DNA from: Nocardioides sp. BP30 | GTDB taxonomy: Bacteria > Actinomycetota > Actinomycetes > Propionibacteriales > Nocardioidaceae | Assembly: GCF_029873215.1 (NCBI RefSeq) | Contig: NZ_CP123620.1 | Span: forward strand, 496,001 to 560,000 | Length of the DNA: 64,000 bases | Direction: 5' to 3' | Shown: positions 8,116 to 16,152 of the stretch, one piece after another | How the letters are laid out: every line of letters starts with the position of its first letter | How positions within the stretch are numbered: position 1 is the stretch's first letter | Made by a program: the position numbers and the translations under genes | Notes under the pieces: model-generated | What the model was told of the DNA's origin: nothing | Seen by the model: the letters and a program-made list of their open reading frames with translations, nothing else | The model's database searches: none

Positions 8116-8146
8116 GCCACCTATTGTGCTGGCGCGCCGGTGGTGC

Positions 8147-8398
8147 TCAGTGGAACCCGCCGGTGAGGTTCGTCAGCGTGATGAACAGCACGAAGACGAC
8201 CGCCCCGAGCACCGCCCCGAAGCAGCCGAACGTCAGTGCCGTCCACTCCCGGCGACGACCGCGTACGACGAGGGTCACCAGCGCTGCGACGCCGAGCAGC
8301 GCCCCGAGGGGCCAGACGAACACGCACACCAGGAAGGCGACGAACGCGAGCGGGATCGCCGGCGCCCACTCCACATGGCTCTGGTCGGGCTGGTTCAC
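8147..8398 (-). CDS. Small membrane protein, unknown function
   Basis: 83 residues, GTG start (VNQPDQSHVEWAP). Three hydrophobic segments are visible: about 14-30, 32-46, and 54-74 after a basic RGRRREW turn. A TAAGAT -10 box lies 7 nt upstream, again leaderless, and the gene is divergent from the Fpg gene. No family recognised. The longer in-frame reading upstream runs into the opposite-strand glycosylase and is not credible. Confidence 0.7.
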   Translation of the reverse strand: MNQPDQSHVEWAPAIPLAFVAFLVCVFVWPLGALLGVAALVTLVVRGRRREWTALTFGCFGAVLGAVVFVLFITLTNLTGGFH

Positions 8399-8437
8399 GC
8401 GGGAGATCTTAGGCAGCCCCCGCGTGCGGGCCGCATC

Positions 8438-8443
8438 TAGACT
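8438..8443 (+). promoter_or_regulatory. -10 box of leaderless Fpg/Nei gene
   Basis: TAGACT, 7 nt before the ATG at 8451. The flanking TCTAGACTCGG is identical to the sequence in front of pheA, so the two promoters have nearly the same core. Confidence 0.5.
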
Positions 8444-8450
8444 CGGGGCC

Positions 8451-9335
8451 ATGCCGGAGCTGCCCGAGGTCGAAGCGCTCGCCCTCGACCTGCGCGGTCG
8501 ACTCCACGACCGGGCGATCACCACGATCCACCTCGCGCAGTTCAGCGCGCTCAAGACCTTCGACCCGCCGCTGGCGGCGCTGGAGGGGACGCTCGTCGAC
8601 GACGTGACCCGGCACGGGAAGTTCCTCGACATCGAGGCCTCCGGGATCCACCTGGTCATGCACCTGGCCCGCGCCGGCTGGGTGCGCTGGCGCGACGAGG
8701 TGCCGACCATCCCGCCGAAGCCGTCGCCGAAGTCGACCCTCGCCGCGCGGGTGGTGCTCGATCCTTCGACGGGCTCGGGAAGCGTCGCCGGCCTGGACGT
8801 CACCGAGGCCGGCACCAAGAAGTCCCTGGCCCTGTACGTCGTCCGCGACCCGCAGGACGTTCCGGGCATCGCCAGCCTCGGTCCCGAGCCGATGGCCGAG
8901 GCGTTCACCCAGGACGTGCTCGCCGGCATCCTGAAGGAGGCCGGCCGCAAGCAGCTCAAGGGCGTGCTGCGCCACCAGGGCACCATCGCCGGGATCGGCA
9001 ACGCCTACTCCGACGAGATCCTGCATGCGGCGAAGATGTCGCCGTACAAGCCAGCCGACTCGCTCTCCGAGGAGGAGCTGGGGACCCTCTACACGGCGCT
9101 GCGCACCACCCTGTCCGATGCCGTCGCGCGATCGAGCGGCCTGGCCGCCAGCGAGCTCAAGGGCGAGAAGAAGTCGAACATGGCCGTGCACGGCCGCACC
9201 GGGCTGCCCTGCCCGGCCTGCGGCGACACCGTCCGCGAGGTCAGCTTCGCCGACTCCTCCCTGCAGTACTGCCCGACCTGCCAGACCGGCGGCAAGCCCC
9301 TTGCCGACCGCCGGATGTCCAAGCTGTTGAAGTAG
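8451..9335 (+). CDS. Fpg/Nei family DNA glycosylase/AP lyase
   Basis: 294 residues. Starts MPELPEVE, so after Met removal Pro is the catalytic N-terminal nucleophile followed by the essential Glu. The helix-two-turn-helix region GVLRHQGTIAGIGNAYSDEIL is intact. The C-terminal zinc finger is CPACGDTV...YCPTC (C-x2-C, 16 residues, C-x2-C). It excises oxidised bases and cleaves abasic sites. The segment LDPSTGSGSVAG at about 104-115 is encoded by a sequence resembling a known intergenic repeat (see findings) and looks like an insertion in a surface loop. Confidence 0.92.
   Translation: MPELPEVEALALDLRGRLHDRAITTIHLAQFSALKTFDPPLAALEGTLVDDVTRHGKFLDIEASGIHLVMHLARAGWVRWRDEVPTIPPKPSPKSTLAARVVLDPSTGSGSVAGLDVTEAGTKKSLALYVVRDPQDVPGIASLGPEPMAEAFTQDVLAGILKEAGRKQLKGVLRHQGTIAGIGNAYSDEILHAAKMSPYKPADSLSEEELGTLYTALRTTLSDAVARSSGLAASELKGEKKSNMAVHGRTGLPCPACGDTVREVSFADSSLQYCPTCQTGGKPLADRRMSKLLK
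8761..8781. repeat. REP-like element inside the Fpg/Nei coding sequence
   Basis: GATCCTTCGACGGGCTCGGG resembles the short dispersed repeat CTTCGACAGGCTCAG seen in many high-GC genomes. It reads PSTGSG in the gene frame and LPEPVEGS on the reverse strand, the familiar PEPVEG translation of that element. In-frame insertion leaves the gene open. Confidence 0.4.
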
Positions 9336-9346
9336 GAGTCGAAGAA

Positions 9347-9673
9347 ATGAGCATCCCCACCGTCGAGGTCACCGGCGTCCCCGACCCGATCCCGGTACCG
9401 GTCCTCGACGTCCGCGAGGACTTCGAGTGGCAGGCCGGCCACATCGACGGCGCGCTGCACATCCCGCTCTCCGAGCTACCGGCCCGGGTCGGCGAGGTCC
9501 CCGACGGCCAGTTCCTGGTCACCTGCAAGGTCGGCGGCCGCTCCGCCCAGGCGGTGGCGTGGCTGACGGCGAACGGCCACGAGGCCGTCAACCTCGCCGG
9601 CGGCATGCTCGACTGGGCCGCCGCGGGCCGGCCGATGGTGAGCGAGAACGGTCAGACCCCGACCGTCGCCTGA
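9347..9673 (+). CDS. Single-domain rhodanese-like protein
   Basis: 108 residues, one rhodanese domain: LDVREDFEWQAGHIDGALHIPLSEL, then the active-site loop LVTCKVGGRSAQAVAWL with the sulfur-carrying Cys, then the C-terminal NLAGGMLDWAAAG. The six-residue loop after Cys is that of sulfurtransferases rather than Cdc25-type phosphatases. It lies 11 bp downstream of the glycosylase on the same strand, with GAAG before the ATG, so probably in its transcript. The sulfur acceptor is unknown. Confidence 0.9.
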   Translation: MSIPTVEVTGVPDPIPVPVLDVREDFEWQAGHIDGALHIPLSELPARVGEVPDGQFLVTCKVGGRSAQAVAWLTANGHEAVNLAGGMLDWAAAGRPMVSENGQTPTVA

Positions 9674-9687
9674 GCCCGCTGACGCAC

Positions 9688-10383
9688 TCAGCCCAACGCC
9701 GACGGCGACTCCAGCGCCACGTCCAACAGCTCCAGGTACTCCACCCGCGGCACCTCCACCACCCCCAGCGACGCCAGGTGCGCCGTCTGCCACTGCACGT
9801 CCAGCAGCCGCGGCCCCGGAGCCGCCGCGAGTGCTCGCGCGAGGCCGACCAGGGCGGCCTTGGACGCGTCCCGGGCGCGGTGGAACATCGACTCCCCGGC
9901 GAACAGCCCGCCGATCTCGACGCCGTACAGTCCGCCCACCAGCTCCCCATCGCGCCACGCCTCCACCGAGTGCGCCCAGCCCAGCCGGTGCAGGTCGGCG
10001 TACGCCTCGAGGATGTCCTGGTTGATCCAGCCGCCCTCGCGTGTGGGGTCCGCGCAGGCGCGCACCACGTCGACGAAGGCGGTGTCGAGGCGGATCTCGA
10101 AGTGCTTCATCGACTTGCGCAGCGAGCTGGTCACCCGCACCCCGCCGAACTCCTCCTCGGCGTCCAGCGGGAGCACGCCGCGCTGGGTCGGCGAGAACCA
10201 CAGCAGCTCGCCGGGCAGATCGCCCGGCATGGGGAAGAGCCCGAGCCGGTACGCCGCCAGCAGCGTCCCGGCCTCCAGATCGGCGCCCACTGCCACCATG
10301 TCGTCGACCTGCGCCTCCAGGCCGGGGGAGCGCAGATCGGGCAGGATCCACGGCGTCGGGGCGGGCTCGATCGGCACGGCCAC
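9688..10383 (-). CDS. aat: Leucyl/phenylalanyl-tRNA--protein transferase
   Basis: 231 residues. It adds Leu or Phe from tRNA to proteins with N-terminal Arg/Lys, marking them for ClpS/ClpAP (N-end rule). Family hallmarks: LLAAYRLGLFPMP, LLWFSPTQRGVLPLD, SLRKSMKHFEIRLDTAF, the WI-N-Q-DILEAY stretch, GLYGVEIGGLFAGESMFHRARDASK and DVQWQTAHLASLG. The annotated GTG is immediately downstream of a TAGTTT -10 box; the in-frame GTG at 10377 is 7 nt from that box and may be the real leaderless start. Confidence 0.95.
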   Translation of the reverse strand: MAVPIEPAPTPWILPDLRSPGLEAQVDDMVAVGADLEAGTLLAAYRLGLFPMPGDLPGELLWFSPTQRGVLPLDAEEEFGGVRVTSSLRKSMKHFEIRLDTAFVDVVRACADPTREGGWINQDILEAYADLHRLGWAHSVEAWRDGELVGGLYGVEIGGLFAGESMFHRARDASKAALVGLARALAAAPGPRLLDVQWQTAHLASLGVVEVPRVEYLELLDVALESPSALG

Positions 10384-10437
10384 GAAACTACCGCGCGCGG
10401 CGCAGGGTGGTTGGGACGCCTTCCTAGGATCGAGGCC

Positions 10438-11127
10438 ATGGTGCAGTCGAAGAAGGTAGCCGCCTCCCTAGGCACCGCCCTGGCGCCGAAGGTGATCGGC
10501 TGGGCGCCCGGGGTGACCAGCTCGTTCGTCCTGCACGCCCTCAACCGCGCCATCGTGGGTGTCGGGCCGCTGCCCGGCGCCGCGGAAGCGGCGGACAAGC
10601 AGCTGGAGGAGCAGCACGGCGACAGCGCCAAGGCGGTCCACGAGGTGATCGAGAACCACGTCACCTACGCCGGCGCCGGCGGCTTCGTGACGAACATCGG
10701 CGGCCTGGTCACGGCCGCCTTCACCATTCCGACGAACATCACCGGGCTGGCGCTGATCCAGTGCCGGATGGTGGCGGGCATCGCCCACCTGCGCGGCTAC
10801 GACCTGGAGGATGCCCGCACCCGCCATGCGATCCTCGCCTGCATCCTCGGTCGGGATCGGGTGGATGCGCTGGTGAAGGCGAAGCGGCTGCCGGCACCGC
10901 CGATGGCCCTGGCCACGGCGCCGGTCACCGACCCCGAGCTCGACCGCCTGATCCCCCCGCTGGTCGCCTCGGAGATGGTGGCGCGGATGGCGGGCAAGCG
11001 GCTGGCCGTCACCGTGGGGCGCAAGATCCCGGTGGTCGGCGGGGTGGTCGGTGCGGGCGCCGACGGCTACGTGACCTGGCGCGTCGGCCGCTACGCCAGC
11101 CGCGAGCTGCTGCCCCGGGCTCGGTAG
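10438..11127 (+). CDS. EcsC-family protein
   Basis: 229 residues. The glycine-rich hydrophobic stretch GAGGFVTNIGGLVTAAFTIPTNITGLALIQCRMVAGIAHLRGYDL at about 76-120 is characteristic of the EcsC domain, named after the third gene of the Bacillus ecs operon; its biochemistry is unknown. A second glycine-rich hairpin (KIPVVGGVVGAGADGYVTWRVG) is near the C-terminus. The ATG is preceded at 7 nt by TAGGAT. Its last 37 bp overlap the end of the opposite-strand sulfotransferase. Confidence 0.82.
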   Translation: MVQSKKVAASLGTALAPKVIGWAPGVTSSFVLHALNRAIVGVGPLPGAAEAADKQLEEQHGDSAKAVHEVIENHVTYAGAGGFVTNIGGLVTAAFTIPTNITGLALIQCRMVAGIAHLRGYDLEDARTRHAILACILGRDRVDALVKAKRLPAPPMALATAPVTDPELDRLIPPLVASEMVARMAGKRLAVTVGRKIPVVGGVVGAGADGYVTWRVGRYASRELLPRAR

Positions 11128-12305
11128 TAGGCGTCCAGCACGCGCTGACCGGTGCGGCCTCGGGTGAGCAGCCGGTAGAGCCGCTCCTTGAGCCGGTAGA
11201 CCGGGTTCATCCGCGCTCGCGCCAGCTGCCCGTGCAGGTCGGCGATCTCGGCGTGCAGGCGGGCCTCGTTGGCGCGCCACCGGCCGACGTCGTGGACCAG
11301 CGCCACGATCGAGGCGGCCGCCGCGTCGACGACCTGGTCGAGGTCGGGGGCGTCGGGATCGGAGAACGCCGCGGGTCGCTCGCCGCTGAGCTCGGCCAGC
11401 GACCCGACCACGTCGTACCCCTGGCTGCTCAGCTCCTCGACCCAGCGGTCGGTGAGCTCGGAGATCCACGGGAACGCGGTGGGAGGCAGCGCCAGCCGGG
11501 GTGAGCCGGTGCGGGCCGAGAGCGTGCGGTGGGCGAGCACCTCGCGGATCAGCTCGCGGTAGTCGGCGGGCTCGATCTGGTCGTTGGCGCGCAGGTTCAC
11601 CTGGCGCAGAAGGTAGGTCTCGGGGACGCCGAGGGAGACGTTGGCGCGGTCGGTGCCGAGGTCGAGGTCGAGGCCTGCGAGCCCGAAGGTGGTGACGAAC
11701 CGCTCCCAGAGCAGGTCGCGCGGGCTTCCCGGCGGCGGCACCGTCACCAGGTGCACCCGGTCGGCGGGCAGGTCGTGGCGCCACCGGTCGACGATGTCGG
11801 GCAGCTCCTGCACCGCCCAGAACCAGGATGCGATGATCCCGCTGCGGCTCTGCTCCTGCAGCTCGGCGAGGAAGTCGGCGTAGGACGTGGTGGTGCGGTG
11901 CTTGATGTTCTCCTGCCACTCGGCCGGGATCTGGCGCACCAGGTCGCGCACGGACAGGACCAGGTGCACCTCGGTCGAGCCGTCGCCGTGCCCCAGCGAC
12001 GCCAGCGCACGCCGGGTCTGGGCCGGCGTGGCCCGGGCGAGGATCTCGTGGCTGACGATCGCCGTGCCGTCGAACGCCCGGACCTCGGCGGCGAGCCGGT
12101 CCCATGCGCCGACGGCCTGCTCCTCGAGCCCGCCCCAGGGCAGCCGCATCAGGTCGAGCGCCGCCAGGAAGTGCGCGTCGAAGCGGTCGGCGGGGTAGAG
12201 GATCCCGTGCTCCTCCAGCAGCGGACGGTTGCGGAAGCACACGTCCTGCAGGTAGGTCGTACCGGTCTTCGGGGTGCCGACGTGCAGCAGCACGCGTCTG
12301 GCCAC
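11091..12305 (-). CDS. PAPS-dependent-type sulfotransferase (second of two in the operon)
   Basis: 404 residues. The N-terminal VLLHVGTPKTGTTYLQD is the P-loop-like PAPS 5'-phosphosulfate motif of sulfotransferases. HLVLSVRDLVRQIPAEWQENIK, with Arg and downstream Ser, resembles the 3'-phosphate-binding region. A C-terminal helical region (about 330-395) includes a possible coiled coil WRANEARLHAEIADLHGQLARARMN. It starts at GTG with a GGAAGGAG ribosome site. About 40 residues of the N-terminal pattern match the sulfotransferase at 13437-14543, so they are paralogues. Acceptor unknown; a lipid or surface glycan is likely from context. Confidence 0.85.
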   Translation of the reverse strand: MARRVLLHVGTPKTGTTYLQDVCFRNRPLLEEHGILYPADRFDAHFLAALDLMRLPWGGLEEQAVGAWDRLAAEVRAFDGTAIVSHEILARATPAQTRRALASLGHGDGSTEVHLVLSVRDLVRQIPAEWQENIKHRTTTSYADFLAELQEQSRSGIIASWFWAVQELPDIVDRWRHDLPADRVHLVTVPPPGSPRDLLWERFVTTFGLAGLDLDLGTDRANVSLGVPETYLLRQVNLRANDQIEPADYRELIREVLAHRTLSARTGSPRLALPPTAFPWISELTDRWVEELSSQGYDVVGSLAELSGERPAAFSDPDAPDLDQVVDAAAASIVALVHDVGRWRANEARLHAEIADLHGQLARARMNPVYRLKERLYRLLTRGRTGQRVLDAYYRARGSSSRLA

Positions 12306-12306
12306 G

Positions 12307-13440
12307 TCAGGCTCCTTCCACCCGGGAGTGGGGGTCGTTCTCCAGCAGCGTCCGGAGTGCGAGCGTGAGCACCGCCTCCTCCGAGGGCGAGCCACCCGCG
12401 CGGCCCGAGGCATCCGGGGCAGCGGCGGCGCCAGGCCCGCCGAGGACCAGGGCCGGATCGCCGAGCACAGCGTAGTCGCCGCCGGTCAGCTCCTCGTGCA
12501 CCAGCCGGGCCCGCCGGGCGACCCAGCCCTCGAACCGCTGCGGCAGCGCCAGCGGGGCGCCGGGGACCCGCGCCAGCCGGGGGACCAGCCCGTGCAGCAT
12601 CAGCTCCTCGCGGTGGCCCGGACCGGCGAACAGTCCGACCAGCGGCGAGATCCGTCGAGCCAGGTCGAGCGCGTCAGCGGCCAGGACCGGTGGCCGCGGC
12701 AGCGCCAGGTCCACGCCCAGGATCGAGGGCACCAGAGCCGGATCCGTGACGATCCGGACGTTCTCCGGACCGACCCGGCGCGCCCACCAACGCGCCTGCC
12801 GGGCCAGGTCCGCGCGTGCGGGCAACCGGTCGGCGCGTCGCAGCTTCCGCAGCCAGGCCTCCCAGCCGGCGGCGCCGTCGACGAGGCTCCGCCTGGTCCA
12901 GGCGTCGATCAGCATGCCGCCCAGGTCGCGCCCGACCAGGTAGGTCACGGCTCGGCCGCCGCCCGGCGGGTAACCGTGCCGGGCGAGCTCCGCCCGCATC
13001 GGTACGGCGAGCCACGGGTCGCCGCTGAGCTGGTACCGCACCCGTCGGATGCGCGGCCGGCGCCCGGCCGGGCGCTGCGGAAGCCCGGTGCGGACGACGT
13101 CCTCGGCCAGCAGCCCGGTGAGCACGCGGAGCAGCTCCGTGGTCGGGAGCTCGGCGGGATCCACCGGCGGCGTGCCGAAGCGGACGTGCGGCTCGCCGAG
13201 CAGGCCGAGGTCACCGCGACCGCGGCCGACGAGGTCACCGGCCAGCACGCGGTCGACGAGGGTCGGCGAGGGTCGGCCGACCTGGTTCAACCGGCGCAGT
13301 GCCTCCAGCTGCTGGGCGCCGGGGATGTCGGCTGCGTCGGCCGGGGCCGGCGCGGTGTCGGGCATCTGGGCGCAGAACGCCCGCCACGGCGTGGTGCCCC
13401 CGCTGCGCAGGTGGGCCACCCAGGCGACGGACCGGCTCAC
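12307..13440 (-). CDS. Unknown protein between two sulfotransferase genes
   Basis: 377 residues, GTG start overlapping the upstream sulfotransferase stop (GTGA), and ending one base before the next gene's start. No family recognised. It lacks the GTPKTGTTYLQ motif of its neighbours. However, ARWWARRVGPENVRIVTDPALVPSILGVDLALP resembles the segment where sulfotransferases read W...LPADRVHLVTVP, so it may be a diverged member that has lost the PAPS loop. A Pro/Arg-rich middle (about 125-150) and an Ala/Gly-rich linker near the C-terminus are visible. Tight coupling suggests it acts with the two enzymes. Confidence 0.75.
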   Translation of the reverse strand: MSRSVAWVAHLRSGGTTPWRAFCAQMPDTAPAPADAADIPGAQQLEALRRLNQVGRPSPTLVDRVLAGDLVGRGRGDLGLLGEPHVRFGTPPVDPAELPTTELLRVLTGLLAEDVVRTGLPQRPAGRRPRIRRVRYQLSGDPWLAVPMRAELARHGYPPGGGRAVTYLVGRDLGGMLIDAWTRRSLVDGAAGWEAWLRKLRRADRLPARADLARQARWWARRVGPENVRIVTDPALVPSILGVDLALPRPPVLAADALDLARRISPLVGLFAGPGHREELMLHGLVPRLARVPGAPLALPQRFEGWVARRARLVHEELTGGDYAVLGDPALVLGGPGAAAAPDASGRAGGSPSEEAVLTLALRTLLENDPHSRVEGA

Positions 13441-14543
13441 GGGCCCACCAGGCGCTCGCGAGCCCGCTTCACCTTCGCGCCCAGCGTGAGGTCGGGGTCC
13501 TCGCGCCGAGCGGCCTCGGCGGTCATGGCGGCGAGCGCGTCCAGGGCTGCCTGCAGCTGGAGCCGCGGCCGGACCCGGTCGGGGTTGTGCCAGGTCGTGT
13601 CGGGATCGGGCGCCGGCGGTCTCAGGTCGTCGAGGTCCCCGATGACGTCGATGCGGCTCTGCTGGGCCCACTCGATCCAGCGCTCGCTCACCTCGGCGAC
13701 CCAGGGGTGCAGGGCGGGCGGCAGCCGGACCCGGTCGCTGTCCCGATGCACCAGCACGTCCTCGGCGAGCATGACCCGGATGAGGCGGTCGTAGGTGCCG
13801 CCGGGCCGCTCCGAGCGCTCGAGCCGCCGGTTGAGCCGGCGGATGACCTGGGTCTCGGCCATCCCCAGTGAGCGGTTGGACCGGGCGCCCTCGCGCGGTG
13901 CCCAGGCGGGGTCGAAGCCGCAGGCGGCGGCGAACCGCCGCCACAGCTCGTCGCGGGGTACGGCGGTGTGCACGCCCGGCACGGTGACGAGATGGATCCG
14001 CTCCGGCGGCAGGTCAGCACCCCAGGTCGTCAGCACGGTGGGGAACCGGAAGACCCGGTAGAACCACATCTTCTCGGCCTGGAAGCGCTTCAGGAAGTTC
14101 TCGAAGGTCCAGCGCTGTCCCTGCTTGATGCCCTCCTGCCACGCCGCGGGAAGCTGGCGCGCCAGGTCGCGGGCGGTGTAGACGACGTGCAGCTCGGTGG
14201 ACTCGCCGACGTCCAGGTCGCGCCACAGCCGGGCGACGTGCTTGGGCTTGGCGTCGGCCAGGATCTCGTGGCTGAGGATGAGGGTGCCGCTACTGCGCCG
14301 GACCCGGCGTACCAGCGCGTCCCACGCGCCCTCCGAGCGGGCGATCGGCCCGCGCCAGTCGGTGCGGCCGAGCAGGTCCAGCGCGGCGCGGAACTGGAAG
14401 AGGTTCGGCGTGGCCAGCGGTCCCCGGGTGAGGTAGTGGACGTCCAGCTCGGCCAGGGCGGCCATGTTGGCGGTCAGTCGGTTCTGCAGGTACGTCGTCC
14501 CCGTCTTCGGGGCACCTACGTGGACATAGAGCCGGCGCCTCAT
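13437..14543 (-). CDS. PAPS-dependent-type sulfotransferase (first of two in the operon)
   Basis: 368 residues starting MRRRLYVHVGAPKTGTTYLQNRL: the PAPS-binding loop begins at residue 10. The second cofactor region is ELHVVYTARDLARQLPAAWQEGIKQGQ, and ERIHLVTVPG follows. ATG overlaps the stop of the upstream desaturase-like gene (ATGA) and its own stop overlaps the next start, so all four genes from 15451 to 11091 form one translationally coupled operon. Cytoplasmic, no membrane segment. Predicted to move sulfate from PAPS to a hydroxyl; the hydroxylase upstream could create that hydroxyl. Confidence 0.87.
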   Translation of the reverse strand: MRRRLYVHVGAPKTGTTYLQNRLTANMAALAELDVHYLTRGPLATPNLFQFRAALDLLGRTDWRGPIARSEGAWDALVRRVRRSSGTLILSHEILADAKPKHVARLWRDLDVGESTELHVVYTARDLARQLPAAWQEGIKQGQRWTFENFLKRFQAEKMWFYRVFRFPTVLTTWGADLPPERIHLVTVPGVHTAVPRDELWRRFAAACGFDPAWAPREGARSNRSLGMAETQVIRRLNRRLERSERPGGTYDRLIRVMLAEDVLVHRDSDRVRLPPALHPWVAEVSERWIEWAQQSRIDVIGDLDDLRPPAPDPDTTWHNPDRVRPRLQLQAALDALAAMTAEAARREDPDLTLGAKVKRARERLVGP

Positions 14544-15451
14544 GACTGGATTGTGCCAGCGGCCCTGCGAGCGGTGGGCTGCCAGCCCGGTGGGCGGAAG
14601 AGGTAGCCGAGGCGGTCGCGCCAGGTCCGAGCCGCGCGGACGTCGCGCCACAGGGCGGCGTAGGCGCCGTACTGGAGCGTGAGCAGGCGGTAGGTCCCGA
14701 CCTGCGTGGTGAGGCCGTAGCGGGGGCGGTGCACCTCGGGCTGGAACGTGCCGAACATGCGGTCCCAGATGATGAGGATGCCGGCGTAGTTCTTGTCCAG
14801 GTAGAGCGGATCGGAGCCGTGGTGGACGCGGTGATGCGACGGCGTGTTGAAGATCAGCTCGATGGGCCGCGGCAGGGTGCCGATCGTCTCGGTGTGCACG
14901 AAGAACTGGTAGACGAGGTTGATCGAGAACGCGACGTAGATGCCGACCGGGGAGAAGCCGAGCAGCGGCAGCGGCAGGAAGAAGAAGAACTCGAACCAGG
15001 GGTTCCACTTCTGCCGCAGGGCGGTGGCGAAGTTCATGTACTCCGAGGAGTGGTGCGCCTGATGGGCCGCCCAGCCGACCCGGGCGCGGTGCACGAACCG
15101 GTGGTTCCCGTAGTAGGCGAGGTCGACGGCGAGGACGCTGATCAGCACGCCCCACCAGGTGCCGGGCACGTGCCAGGGGGCGAGGTAGGTCCAGATCCCG
15201 ATGTAGACGACGAACATGACCACCTTGATGAGGGTCGTCGTCGCCAGCGAGCCGATGCCCATCAGGATCGAGGTCCGAGCGTCGCGGGCCAGGTACCCGG
15301 TCCGGCCGCGCTCGCCGTCGGTGACGGCCGACCAGGCGTTGTCGTCGTGGTCGAGCCACCTCAGCGCTGCGAGCTCGATGAGCATCGCCAGGACGAAGAA
15401 GGGGACCGCGTAGGTGATCGGGTTGTGCATCGGATCCAGCATCTCGCGCAC
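14540..15451 (-). CDS. Sterol desaturase / fatty acid hydroxylase superfamily membrane enzyme
   Basis: 303 residues, integral membrane. The histidine clusters that bind the diiron centre are present: HRFVH, HQAHH and HHRVHH, spread over about 115-220, together with the usual hydrophobic helices before and between them. Such enzymes use O2 to hydroxylate or desaturate lipids. The GTG at 15451 has GGAGG 8 nt upstream and is preferred over internal ATGs at 15442 and 15430. First gene of the sulfotransferase operon and directly next to the 35-bp palindrome, so likely under the divergent TetR regulator. Confidence 0.9.
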   Translation of the reverse strand: MREMLDPMHNPITYAVPFFVLAMLIELAALRWLDHDDNAWSAVTDGERGRTGYLARDARTSILMGIGSLATTTLIKVVMFVVYIGIWTYLAPWHVPGTWWGVLISVLAVDLAYYGNHRFVHRARVGWAAHQAHHSSEYMNFATALRQKWNPWFEFFFFLPLPLLGFSPVGIYVAFSINLVYQFFVHTETIGTLPRPIELIFNTPSHHRVHHGSDPLYLDKNYAGILIIWDRMFGTFQPEVHRPRYGLTTQVGTYRLLTLQYGAYAALWRDVRAARTWRDRLGYLFRPPGWQPTARRAAGTIQS

Positions 15452-15470
15452 GACGGTGACCTCCGTCTCG

Positions 15471-15505
15471 ATATGACCTTTGGGTAAGTTACCCCACGGT
15501 CATAT
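15471..15505. promoter_or_regulatory. 35-bp near-perfect palindromic operator between divergent operons
   Basis: Two 17-bp arms (15471-15487 and 15489-15505) around a central G match at 15 of 17 positions. The outer parts are ATATGACC and GGTCATAT; the inner parts are TGGGTAA and TTACCCC. It lies 19 bp from the desaturase GTG and 20 bp from the tetR ATG, covering both promoters. The length is what two TetR dimers would occupy. Confidence 0.75.
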
Positions 15506-15525
15506 GTCCTGGCTAGGCTCTCGGC

Positions 15526-16152
15526 ATGGCCCGTCCCAACGCCGGCACCAAGGGCGTCCCGCGCGCCGACCGTGAGGAGCAGATCCTGGACGCGGCCGGC
15601 CGCCTGTTCGGCAGCCTGGGGTACGCCGGCACGTCGGTGGCGGCGGTGGGGGAGTCCGCCGGCATCTCCAAGCCGCTGGTCTACAGCTACTTCGGCTCCA
15701 AGGAGCGCCTCTACGGTGCCTGCCTGCGGCGGGCCGGTGAGCAGCTCGCCGTCGAGATGGAGGCCATCGCACGCAGCGGCGTGGTCGGCCTCGAGCGTGG
15801 CCTGCGCACGCTGCAGGGCGTCTTCGAGCTGCTCGAGCCGCAGCCCTGGGTCTGGCGGCTGATCTTCGACGCCACCGCGCCCACCGACGGCGAGGTCGCC
15901 GAGGTGATGGCGACCTACACCGCACGGATCACGGCGCTGGCCGAGGAGGGTGTCGGCGAGCTCGCCGCCCTGGTCGGCATCACCGACCCGCTGGACGTCT
16001 CCGCGCTGGTGCGCGTCTGGATGAGCATCTTCGACGCACTGGTCGGGTGGTGGGTCGAGCGGCCCGACCAGAGCGCAGCGGCGATGACCGCGCGGTGCGT
16101 CCGGCTCTTCGCCGGTGTCACCGGGGCCGACCTCGGTACCGTGCTCGCGTGA
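15526..16152 (+). CDS. TetR-family transcriptional regulator
   Basis: 208 residues. The N-terminal HTH is typical: REEQILDAAGRLFGSLGYAGTSVAAVGESAGISKPLVYSYFGSKERLYGACL (about 17-68). The C-terminal ligand domain is helical and Trp-rich (WVWRLIFDA, WMSIFDALVGWWVERP). Start supported by TAGGCT 6 nt before ATG (leaderless). Likely represses itself and the divergent desaturase/sulfotransferase operon through the adjoining palindrome. It is followed by the alpha-hydroxyacid oxidase with a GTGA overlap. Confidence 0.92.
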   Translation: MARPNAGTKGVPRADREEQILDAAGRLFGSLGYAGTSVAAVGESAGISKPLVYSYFGSKERLYGACLRRAGEQLAVEMEAIARSGVVGLERGLRTLQGVFELLEPQPWVWRLIFDATAPTDGEVAEVMATYTARITALAEEGVGELAALVGITDPLDVSALVRVWMSIFDALVGWWVERPDQSAAAMTARCVRLFAGVTGADLGTVLA

